Positions 37,571 through 45,060 of a stretch of DNA of 45,060 bases are shown here, piece by piece. The stretch is taken from the NCBI GenBank assembly GCA_012026935.1, contig VEPI01000028.1, positions 44,841 through 89,900 of the forward strand, in the 5' to 3' direction. The position numbers were made by a program, and so were the translations under genes. The notes under the pieces were generated by a model. That model was not told where the DNA came from, did not search any database, and saw nothing but the letters and a program-made list of their open reading frames with translations. The stretch comes from Melioribacter sp. Lineage in GTDB: Bacteria; Bacteroidota; Ignavibacteria; Ignavibacteriales; Melioribacteraceae. Numbering within the stretch: the first letter of the stretch is position 1; every line of letters starts with the position of its first letter.

Positions 37571-40339
37571 ATGAAAAGCGTTATAAGAACTACTCTTTCC
37601 ATTATTCTCTTCCTTTCTTCAGCAGTTATCTTAACAGCACAGCCAAAGATTGATAATAATATACAGAACACTATCCTAAGCGGTGTTTCAGAACTCCAAG
37701 TGGTAATAACCTTTAATGGTACAACAGCCCCATCTGCATTGCAGTTAGCAGGATTAAAACAATTGGGAATACTTAATGCTTTCAGTTTTAAATCTTTGCC
37801 AATGGTCGGCGCTATTGTAAGTCCTGCTCAAGTTTCAGCCCTTGCAAAGAACTCAGAAATAAAATCAATCTATTTAAATAAACAACTACAATATTTTAAC
37901 AATGATGCCACTCATCTTACAGGTGTATATCGTTTAAGGGCTGATCAAAACATAACATCGAAGAATAATGGCATGCCGATTTCTGGAAAAGGCATAACAG
38001 TTCTTATTAACGACAGCGGTGTTGACGGCACTCATGCAGATATTCAATTTGGAAACCACCTCATTCAGAATGCAGTTGGTTCAACAAATCCACATGCATA
38101 TTCAGATCTTTTACCTATTGTTTACCTCGAAAATATTCCAAACACAGATAATAATTCAGGTCATGGTTCACACGTTGCAGGAATTGTTGGAGGCAACGGT
38201 TCTAAATCTGCTGGTAAATATGCAGGTGTAGCCCCTGGAGCTAATCTAATGGGATATGGATCCGGTGCTGCACTTTTTGTTCTTGATGCTTTAGGTGGCT
38301 TTGATTATGGAATAACAAACCAATTTTTATATGGAGTACGAGTGATAACTAATTCATGGGGAACTTCCGGAAATTTTGATCCTTATGATCCAATTAATAT
38401 TGCAACAAAGCTAGCGTATGATCGTGGAATAGTTGTTACATTCGCTGCTGGTAACTCAGGTCCAGGTGAAAATACACACAATCCTTATGCAATAGCCCCA
38501 TGGGTAATTTCAGTTGCAGCGGGAGACAAACACGGTGCATTAGCTGACTTTTCTTCGCGCGGTGTAAAAGGCCAAACAGGAACGTTTCAGTTTGATGGTG
38601 ATACATGGACATATGAAAATAGACCAACAATAACAGCTCCTGGTGTTAGCATAATTTCTACACGTGCTATTGGACCAGTTTCAAGCCTTGGTGCAGAAAC
38701 CGATGCAAACTTAATTGAACCTGCTTACCTGCCTTTTTATACAACAATGGATGGTACATCAATGGCCACTCCACATGTTGCGGGTATTGTAGCATTGATG
38801 CTCGAAGCAAACAGATCATTATCCCCAGCTCAAGTAAAAAGTATTCTTCAAATAACTGCCACAAATATGCCGGGATATGAATCCTGGGAAAATGGTGCCG
38901 GTTATGTTAATGCTTATGCTGCAGTTGATTATGCAATGAATAATAGAAGTTATAGCTCTCTCGCAAATATATACCAACAGTTTAACAGCAGTGTAAATAG
39001 AAAAGTTAGCAGAGAAAATTTTACTGTAGATTATAATCCGGTTGCTACTTTATCAGCAAATAATAATTCATATACATTTAATATTTCAGCAGGTCTTTCA
39101 GCAATCGAAGTAAGAATTGATTTGTTCGGGGCGTTAGGACAAACAGGAAATCCGGTTAACTTAATTCTCATTTCGCCTGATGGTAAAGAATATTCTTCAG
39201 GAGTTCCGGTTGCATTCGCATTATATACTGATAGAACTCTTGCCATAACAAACCCAATTGCAGGCACGTGGACAGTTGTTCTGCGTGGATTGCGTGGAGA
39301 TCCAGCAAATCCAACAAACGGTGCAGGTGTACCTGAACAAGTTAATGGATATGTAAAGTACGTAACTTTTATGGGCTACACGGGACTCAACGATATAAGT
39401 GGTAACCCTGCTGAATCGGCTATAAAATTAGCAGTAAGCTCAAGACTTGTTGATAGTTATTCTGGTGGGCTCTATAAGCCTGATTCACCGCTTAAAAGAA
39501 TTGATCTGGCTAAATATTTAATGATGGGTGAAGCTGTAAGACAATATTTTCCAACAAACGGTGTTTTCCATTTTTCGGATATAACACCGGATCAAGCACT
39601 TTTAGTAGAGTCAATTACTAATAAAGGTGCTGCAATCAGAGATATGTTCCAATTGTATAAAGGTGTAATGCTTCCAACGGGTGTTGGAATTTTTTCTCCC
39701 AAAGCAGGTGTTAATAGACTTGACATATCATATTCATTAGTTCAATCATTAGGTTTACAAAGCAGAGCAGATTCTTTGAGTGATACACAGGTAAAAGTTA
39801 ATTATAATAGTCAACAAATTATTTTAGATGACAATAATGATATCCCTGCTAATTTGAGAGGATATGTCCAAATCGCTTTGGATCTTAACTTAATTAATGT
39901 TTTCTTTTCTCTTACTCAGGGCCCTTATGATTTAACGCCGACTATACATGCTTCTTTTAGACCAAAACTAGCTGTAACGAGAGGGGATTTTGCAGTGTTA
40001 GTAACAAGGACTTTCAATCAGTGGAAACAAACATTAGGAAAATCAAACAATGCAAATTCTGTTTCTGTGCTGCCCTCTGAATTTAAGTTAGATCAGAATT
40101 ATCCAAACCCATTTAATCCAACAACAACGATCAATTATTCAGTCCCGGAAAATGGCCTGGTTTCTTTAGAAGTCTATAATATAATTGGTCAAAAAGTTGC
40201 AACGCTTGTAAATGCAAATCAACCTGCTGGTAACTATTCTGCAACCTTTGATGCAAGCAAACTATCATCTGGGATTTATTTATACAGAATAATGACTAAC
40301 AATTTTGTGAAAACAATGAAAATGAGTTTGATTAAATAA
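37571..40339 (+). CDS. T9SS-secreted subtilisin-like (S8) protease with SLH-like repeats, copy 1
   Basis: 922 residues with a signal peptide (about 1-24, ending ILTAQ) and an I9-like propeptide region (about 25-110). The S8 domain (about 135-450) has Asp148 ([10 protein letters not shown]), His198 (GHGSHVAG), oxyanion Asn295 (AAGNSGP) and Ser397 ([11 protein letters not shown]), so it should be active. A beta domain with a P-domain-like look follows (about 480-600), then three SLH-like repeats (about 615-830: [56 protein letters not shown]) and a sorting module starting [11 protein letters not shown] and ending MKMSLIK. Having both SLH-like and T9SS modules is unusual. Copy 2 follows after a terminator hairpin. 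Targets are unknown. Confidence 0.93.
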   Translation: MKSVIRTTLSIILFLSSAVILTAQPKIDNNIQNTILSGVSELQVVITFNGTTAPSALQLAGLKQLGILNAFSFKSLPMVGAIVSPAQVSALAKNSEIKSIYLNKQLQYFNNDATHLTGVYRLRADQNITSKNNGMPISGKGITVLINDSGVDGTHADIQFGNHLIQNAVGSTNPHAYSDLLPIVYLENIPNTDNNSGHGSHVAGIVGGNGSKSAGKYAGVAPGANLMGYGSGAALFVLDALGGFDYGITNQFLYGVRVITNSWGTSGNFDPYDPINIATKLAYDRGIVVTFAAGNSGPGENTHNPYAIAPWVISVAAGDKHGALADFSSRGVKGQTGTFQFDGDTWTYENRPTITAPGVSIISTRAIGPVSSLGAETDANLIEPAYLPFYTTMDGTSMATPHVAGIVALMLEANRSLSPAQVKSILQITATNMPGYESWENGAGYVNAYAAVDYAMNNRSYSSLANIYQQFNSSVNRKVSRENFTVDYNPVATLSANNNSYTFNISAGLSAIEVRIDLFGALGQTGNPVNLILISPDGKEYSSGVPVAFALYTDRTLAITNPIAGTWTVVLRGLRGDPANPTNGAGVPEQVNGYVKYVTFMGYTGLNDISGNPAESAIKLAVSSRLVDSYSGGLYKPDSPLKRIDLAKYLMMGEAVRQYFPTNGVFHFSDITPDQALLVESITNKGAAIRDMFQLYKGVMLPTGVGIFSPKAGVNRLDISYSLVQSLGLQSRADSLSDTQVKVNYNSQQIILDDNNDIPANLRGYVQIALDLNLINVFFSLTQGPYDLTPTIHASFRPKLAVTRGDFAVLVTRTFNQWKQTLGKSNNANSVSVLPSEFKLDQNYPNPFNPTTTINYSVPENGLVSLEVYNIIGQKVATLVNANQPAGNYSATFDASKLSSGIYLYRIMTNNFVKTMKMSLIK

Positions 40340-40373
40340 TTATTATCTAATTATAAAAATTAAAATTAGTACT

Positions 40374-40403
40374 AAGCGTCGGGAATTTATTCCCGACGCT
40401 TTT
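40374..40403 (+). terminator. Rho-independent terminator between tandem proteases
   Basis: A perfect 13-bp stem, AAGCGTCGGGAAT (40374-40386) with ATTCCCGACGCTT (40389-40401), continues into T residues. It lies 34 bp after the first protease stop and 52 bp before the second start, so the second gene likely has its own promoter or depends on read-through. Confidence 0.85.
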
Positions 40404-40455
40404 CGTTCAATTAAATAGCGATTAAGAATACAAGAATTACAAAGGAGTAGAATTA

Positions 40456-43239
40456 ATGGAAACTAAAAAGACTATGCGCTTTATTTTGACTTTAATGTTG
40501 ACTCTTGTAATTACAGGTAATTTGTTTGCACAGGCAGTTATAGATCAGAAGCTGAAAAATGTATTGGCTAACACAACCGGACTTGTTGAAGTGGTTGTAA
40601 CATTTAATGGCAATGGACCTTTAAATGAAACACATTCTGCTATTTTAGCAAACGCAGGAATTACTCGCGGGTTTCTATTTCGGTCCCTCCCGATAGCTGG
40701 AGTCTTAGCCACTTTTGCAAACATACAGGCATTAGCAAATAATCCTCAAGTTAGGTCTCTCTATCTTAATGAACAGCTTACGTATGATAATTACAATTCA
40801 CGTCAGTTAACAGGAGTGGATAAACTACGTAGTGATCAAAACATGACCGCACGAAATAAAGGACTGCCAATTTCCGGGAAAGGAGTTGGTGTAGTGATCA
40901 ACGATTCGGGTATTGAAGGTACAAACAAGGATTTGGAATACGGACGTAATTTGGTCCAAAATACATTAGGGGCAACGAACCTGCATGCACTGAACGATCT
41001 TCTTCCTATCACATATATTGAAAACATGCCTACGACAGAACTTGGTTCCGGACATGGTATGCATGTAGCTGGTATAGTTGGCGGAACCGGAATTAATTCG
41101 GCGGGGAAGTATCAAGGTGTTGCACCAGGTGCTAGTTTAATTGGATATGGGTCCGGTGCTGCTTTATTAGTTCTTGATGGTCTTGGGGGTTTCGATTATG
41201 CACTAACGCATCAATACCAATATGGAATTCGTGTTATTACAAATTCTTGGGGTAACACTGCAGATGTTGGCACACCGGTTAATCCAAATGATCCGATTAC
41301 AATTGCAACGAAGTTATGTTATGATCATAATATTGCTGTTGTTTTCTCGGCGGGTAATTCAGGTCCAGCTGGTTTAATAACGGGAAATTACAAAAAAGCT
41401 CCGTGGGTTATTTGTGTTGCTGCAGGCGATAAGTTTGGCAGGTTGGCAGATTTTTCATCGCGTGGTGTTAAGAATAAAACAGGTTCGTTTGAAATTGACG
41501 GAGAGGTGTGGAATTGGGAAGACAGACCAACAGTGACGGCACCCGGTACAGATATTATTTCAACCCGGGCACTGGTAGCAACATTAACTCCATTAGGTGC
41601 AGCTCAAGATGTATCCATAGAAACGGCTTATCTTCCATACTATACAACAATGAGTGGAACATCAATGGCCGCACCGCACGTTGCGGGAATTGTTGCCCTG
41701 TTACTCGAAGCAAATCCATCTCTTTCTCCTTTAGAAGTAAAACAAATTTTGCAGCGAACCGCAACAAACATACCTTCCCGCGAGTCATGGGAAGCAGGCG
41801 CCGGATATGTGAATGCTTTTGCCGCTGTTGATAATGCTTTCCGATCTGCGAGTTATGGTTCAACACTTAATTATACAAGACAATTTAATAGCAATCCGCT
41901 TAGTGAAATAATCAATACTAGTTTTACAATTGCATACAACCCAATAGTATCTTCATCTACTCAGAATCGTTTTCAGTTTACTGTTGCTGAAGGACTCACT
42001 GCTCTTACAGCGAAGTTAATGGCATGGGGAGTTGAAGGGCAAACGGGAAACACGGTTGGTATAACATTAATTTCGCCACTGGGAGAAGAATATAGTTCTG
42101 GTGTTAATCTTCTTTTTCCTCTTTACTATGATAGAAGTGTAGTTGTTGCATCTCCTATGTCTGGTGTATGGACAGTTGAAGTTCGTGGTCTTCGAGGTGT
42201 AGCAGCCAATCCTGTTGGAGTTTCTGTGCCAGAAAACATTAATGGAAATATTGAGCAGATCAAAGTAGGCGGTATCGGTGGTTTGAATGATATTGCAGGG
42301 CACCCGGCTGAGGCATCAATAAAACTTGCCGTTAGTAAACGCCTTGCAGATGGTTATCCTGATGGTAATTTTTATCCGGATAAATTTTTGAAAAGAATAG
42401 AGCTTGCTGATTATTTAACTATGGGTCAAGCTATCAGACAATATCTACCAACAAACGGCATAAGCAATTTTTCAGATGTCAGTTATAATAATCAATTGTT
42501 AGTAGAATCAATAACAGCCAAAGGCGCAGCTATTCGAGATAGATTTCAAGTTCTTAAAGGTGTTATGCTTCCAACAGGTTCAGGAATATTTTCTCCGAAA
42601 AAAAATGTTAAAAGAATAGATATTGCTTATTCATTAGTTCAAAGTTTAGGGTTGCAATTAAAAGCAGATTCTTTGGCCGGAACACAGGTGAAAGTTATTT
42701 ACAATGATCAACAAATTATTCTGTCTGATAACGATGACATCCCGTCTAATCTTAGAGGATATGTTCAACTTGCACTCGACTTGAATCTAATAAATGTATA
42801 CTACGCACTATCACAATGTTCATACGATTTAACACCGACAATGAAGGCATCCTTTAAACCTAGCAAAGAAGTAAGCAGAGGAGATTTTGCAGTAATAATA
42901 ACAAGAACATTTAACGAATGGACGAAGGCATTAGCTAAGTCTGGTACAAATCAGAATACGGTAACAACATTACCGTTGGAATTTAAGTTAGAACAGAATT
43001 ACCCGAATCCGTTTAATCCATCAACAGCAATAAGTTTTTCTTTAGCTAAAGATGGAATAGTAAGTTTAGAAGTATTTAACATGCTTGGTGAAAAGGTTGC
43101 AACGCTTTTAAATGATTATAAACCGGCTGGAAAATACTCTGTTAATTTTGATGCAGGCAAATTTGCATCAGGTATTTATTTGTATAGAATAAATACAAAT
43201 CAGTTTGTAAAAACGATGAAGATGAGTTTGATTAAATAA
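40456..43239 (+). CDS. T9SS-secreted subtilisin-like (S8) protease with SLH-like repeats, copy 2
   Basis: 927 residues, collinear with copy 1 through its whole length: signal peptide ending LFAQ (about residue 26), I9-like propeptide, S8 domain with Asp150 (INDSGIEGTN), His200 (GHGMHVAG), Asn301 (SAGNSGP) and Ser403 (GTSMAAPHVAG), beta domain, three SLH-like repeats and a sorting module from [11 protein letters not shown] to MKMSLIK. The tandem arrangement implies a local duplication. The copies differ notably in the propeptide and around the substrate-cleft loops (Asn-Thr-Ala-Asp-Val insertion near 267-275), so specificity may have diverged. AAGGAG precedes the ATG. A lipoprotein gene starts 34 bp downstream and may be co-transcribed. 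Confidence 0.93.
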   Translation: METKKTMRFILTLMLTLVITGNLFAQAVIDQKLKNVLANTTGLVEVVVTFNGNGPLNETHSAILANAGITRGFLFRSLPIAGVLATFANIQALANNPQVRSLYLNEQLTYDNYNSRQLTGVDKLRSDQNMTARNKGLPISGKGVGVVINDSGIEGTNKDLEYGRNLVQNTLGATNLHALNDLLPITYIENMPTTELGSGHGMHVAGIVGGTGINSAGKYQGVAPGASLIGYGSGAALLVLDGLGGFDYALTHQYQYGIRVITNSWGNTADVGTPVNPNDPITIATKLCYDHNIAVVFSAGNSGPAGLITGNYKKAPWVICVAAGDKFGRLADFSSRGVKNKTGSFEIDGEVWNWEDRPTVTAPGTDIISTRALVATLTPLGAAQDVSIETAYLPYYTTMSGTSMAAPHVAGIVALLLEANPSLSPLEVKQILQRTATNIPSRESWEAGAGYVNAFAAVDNAFRSASYGSTLNYTRQFNSNPLSEIINTSFTIAYNPIVSSSTQNRFQFTVAEGLTALTAKLMAWGVEGQTGNTVGITLISPLGEEYSSGVNLLFPLYYDRSVVVASPMSGVWTVEVRGLRGVAANPVGVSVPENINGNIEQIKVGGIGGLNDIAGHPAEASIKLAVSKRLADGYPDGNFYPDKFLKRIELADYLTMGQAIRQYLPTNGISNFSDVSYNNQLLVESITAKGAAIRDRFQVLKGVMLPTGSGIFSPKKNVKRIDIAYSLVQSLGLQLKADSLAGTQVKVIYNDQQIILSDNDDIPSNLRGYVQLALDLNLINVYYALSQCSYDLTPTMKASFKPSKEVSRGDFAVIITRTFNEWTKALAKSGTNQNTVTTLPLEFKLEQNYPNPFNPSTAISFSLAKDGIVSLEVFNMLGEKVATLLNDYKPAGKYSVNFDAGKFASGIYLYRINTNQFVKTMKMSLIK

Positions 43240-43273
43240 GTTTTTTCACAGAGAACAAGAAAGGAATAAAAGC

Positions 43274-44620
43274 ATGTTAAAAATAAATAAATCTCATTTC
43301 AGTCTTTTTCAAGGAATTTTAACGATATCATTACTTCTCATATTTTCATCCTGTTCAAAAGATGATAATCCCGTGGATTCAGGCGGTGCAAATGCAAAAG
43401 TAACAGGCAAAGTTACAGGTGATTCCGGTCTGTACAAGTCTCTGCAAAAAACTTCAGACACCGAATCGAACTTAGGTGTAAGCGGTGCAACCGTAATCTT
43501 AGCACAAGTGCAAGCTGATGGGTCTTTAAAAACTGTTTCAACGCAAAGCGTACAGACAGATGTTAATGGAAGTTTTACTGTTGAGACTAACGTGAGCGGT
43601 GCTCAAAATTTGGTAGTAGTAGCTACCAAAAGTACATCTCAATGGAAAGCGGTTGTTTATTCTGAAGTGAAAAGTAATTCAACTGTTTACTGCCAGCCTG
43701 TAAACACACAAACAACGGCACACGCAGACGTCTATTCACAGATGGTTGTTTCCGGACAGGCAAGTTTGGTCTCATCTGCAGACTTGCAAATGTATTTAAA
43801 TTCTTCCGTTGCAGCTCAAATTAATAGCAGTACAACTGCAAAGAGTCAATTTGCATCTTGTCTTACAACAGAATCACAAGTAAGAGCTCAAGCTTCAAGT
43901 CATACATATTTTGGAATTTCAAATTCCCAGTTGCAAACTATTGAAAACGCAAGGGCGCAAGCTTCGGTTGCATTCCAATCTTCACTAAACAGTCATGCAG
44001 AGTCTCAATCCTCAGCAGCCCAAGATTTTAGAACTTACCAGCAAGCATGCATTGCGGCTTATACCAGTGCAAGTGTTAAACTTGAAACCTATGCAAAGCT
44101 CTTAAGAGTTTCATCAAGAGCGTATATGACTCAATCTGCACAGTTGTCCTCAAGCGCTTATTTTTCCGCATCACAATCTGTTAATGCATACTTGGCATTA
44201 GCAATAAGGTCTGCAGCGGAATCTAAATTTCAAGAGGCAGGTGCCTCAAGTACACAGATGAGCTCGGTAACTAGTGCTGGAGCAACATTATCTGCTTCCA
44301 TTTCAAGTGCAACAACTATAAGCCAAATGAATGACGCTTATGTTCAGTATCATAATTCTGTAGTTGCACAACTAAAACTAGTTTTAAGTGCGTATGCTTC
44401 ACTAATTGATAGTATTGACGCAAGCATAAACGGCAGCACCGGAGCTAAAGCTACGTTAAATACAGCATTATCGGGAACTTTTTCTGCTACTTTATATATT
44501 AATGCCTACACAAGTTTTTATAATGCATTAACCACTACAGTTCAAACAACATTGACTGGTGCATCAAGCACACAACTGAGCAGCGCAACCGAATTGCTAA
44601 TTCTTGCTAATATGAATTAA
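43274..44620 (+). CDS. Ser/Ala/Thr/Gln-rich helical lipoprotein of unknown function
   Basis: 448 residues. The N-terminus is a lipoprotein signal with lipobox FSSC (Cys27) followed by SKDDNPVDSG, a typical Asp-containing surface-export-like start. Residues about 40-150 look like a carboxypeptidase-regulatory-like beta sandwich (VSGATVILAQVQADG, TDVNGSFTVET). The rest (about 155-448) is strikingly rich in Ser, Ala, Thr and Gln with few charged residues, and its spacing suggests long amphipathic helices or a fibrous stalk. I do not recognise the family. It follows the second protease by 34 bp with AAAGGA as ribosome-binding site, so it may be co-expressed and could be a protease substrate, anchor or adhesin; these are guesses. 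Confidence 0.85.
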   Translation: MLKINKSHFSLFQGILTISLLLIFSSCSKDDNPVDSGGANAKVTGKVTGDSGLYKSLQKTSDTESNLGVSGATVILAQVQADGSLKTVSTQSVQTDVNGSFTVETNVSGAQNLVVVATKSTSQWKAVVYSEVKSNSTVYCQPVNTQTTAHADVYSQMVVSGQASLVSSADLQMYLNSSVAAQINSSTTAKSQFASCLTTESQVRAQASSHTYFGISNSQLQTIENARAQASVAFQSSLNSHAESQSSAAQDFRTYQQACIAAYTSASVKLETYAKLLRVSSRAYMTQSAQLSSSAYFSASQSVNAYLALAIRSAAESKFQEAGASSTQMSSVTSAGATLSASISSATTISQMNDAYVQYHNSVVAQLKLVLSAYASLIDSIDASINGSTGAKATLNTALSGTFSATLYINAYTSFYNALTTTVQTTLTGASSTQLSSATELLILANMN

Positions 44621-44749
44621 AAGAATTGGCAGAAGAAATTTTTGTTTAAAGAGAGTAATATTCGAACTGTATATATTTTTATTAACCAAGCGATTAATTA
44701 CTCCTGTGAAAAAGTCAATCGCTATAAAATAAAATTGTTGGCGGTTGAA

Positions 44750-44787
44750 ATCGGTACAATGTAACATGTGACTAACCGATATTTTTT
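44750..44787 (+). terminator. Possible terminator after the lipoprotein gene
   Basis: ATCGGT (44750-44755) pairs with ACCGAT (44775-44780), and six T residues follow at 44782-44787. The 19-base loop and short stem make this weak; it is 130 bp after the stop. Confidence 0.35.
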
Positions 44788-44923
44788 CACTAAGGTACTC
44801 AACAGTTAATAGTATCAATAAGTTTGTGAACAGTTTATAAATTGAAATGAAATTTATTATTAAGAATCTGCAATAAAGTTACCAATAAATTGTTCTTATT
44901 GACCCAAGCTGAATGATTTGAGC

Positions 44924-44949
44924 AGCTATGAATTATCTCATTCATAGCT
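44924..44949. repeat. Perfect 10-bp inverted repeat
   Basis: AGCTATGAAT (44924-44933) and ATTCATAGCT (44940-44949) are exact complements around a six-base loop. It may be a terminator for either strand or an operator for a gene past the right edge. Confidence 0.45.
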
Positions 44950-45060
44950 ACAATTCTTTATTCTGAAATAATAATTACTTAATTTTTATTATAAAATAAT
45001 CTCAACCTTGAGCGAAACGTTCTGATGTTCTAAGAACAATTCTCTCTTCCTTCTTTTGTG

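Larger units (their letters stand above)
44621..45060. other. 440-bp region without a supported gene
   Basis: No credible coding region is seen to the right edge. It holds two hairpin candidates: a 6-bp stem at 44750-44780 followed by a T-run, and a perfect 10-bp inverted repeat at 44924-44949. The rest is AT-rich and may carry the promoter of a gene beyond the window. Confidence 0.5.

Noticed and set aside
44597-44818. 73-codon minus-strand reading frame at the right end
   Set aside because: No ribosome-binding site or family resemblance, and it overlaps the lipoprotein 3' end and a hairpin.

Overview
AT-rich bacterial chromosome segment that looks like the Ignavibacteria/Chlorobi side of the Bacteroidota. 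The reasons are: five secreted proteins ending in the PNPFNP-type (type IX secretion, T9SS) C-terminal sorting module; a PorV/PorQ-family outer-membrane protein; a TonB-dependent receptor with a carboxypeptidase-regulatory-like N-terminus; a NagB/PIG-L fusion of the kind known from Bacteroidota; and a GHL10 (DUF187) pair. The assignment is from protein character only; there is no rRNA, tRNA, CRISPR array or intact transposase in the window.

Region 1 (1-16074) is a peptidoglycan-salvage locus. On the plus strand are the 3' part of a T9SS-exported amidase-like protein and a NagB-like/PIG-L deacetylase fusion. Converging on them is a six-gene minus-strand operon (13407 down to 4419): GHL10 lipoprotein, amidase lipoprotein with a large N-terminal region, BadF-type amino-sugar kinase, AmpG-like permease, NlpC/P60 endopeptidase and a Tat-signal dipeptide epimerase. 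A second, T9SS-exported GHL10 enzyme diverges at 13702. Together they could strip peptides from glycan strands, cut the naked glycan, trim muropeptides, epimerise L-Ala-D-Glu, import the products and feed the amino sugars into central metabolism.

Region 2 (16314-25953) is cell-surface: an FG-GAP/VCBS repeat protein, then a three-gene unit of TonB-dependent receptor, a 1181-residue secreted partner and a PorV-family protein, closed by a strong hairpin terminator.

Region 3 (26211-33022) is a tight four-gene unit: two-domain GT2 glycosyltransferase, YdiJ-type FAD/Fe-S dehydrogenase, alpha-oxoamine synthase-like PLP enzyme and LysA-type decarboxylase. The combination suggests a small-molecule or cell-envelope pathway I cannot name; it is the best candidate here for an undescribed system.

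Region 4 (33178-37246) is signalling: a 7TM/multi-PAS histidine kinase, a NarL-type regulator and a stand-alone receiver. Region 5 (37571-44620) has two tandem subtilisin-like proteases carrying SLH-like repeats plus T9SS sorting modules, followed by a Ser/Ala/Thr/Gln-rich lipoprotein.

The non-coding (and one coding) part holds several palindromic elements: an in-frame palindrome inside a sorting domain (1675-1702), an interspersed repeat (4315-4398), a MITE-like hairpin (18272-18360), and candidate operators including an FNR-like box (16246-16259) and three GTTACA half-sites (37455-37483).
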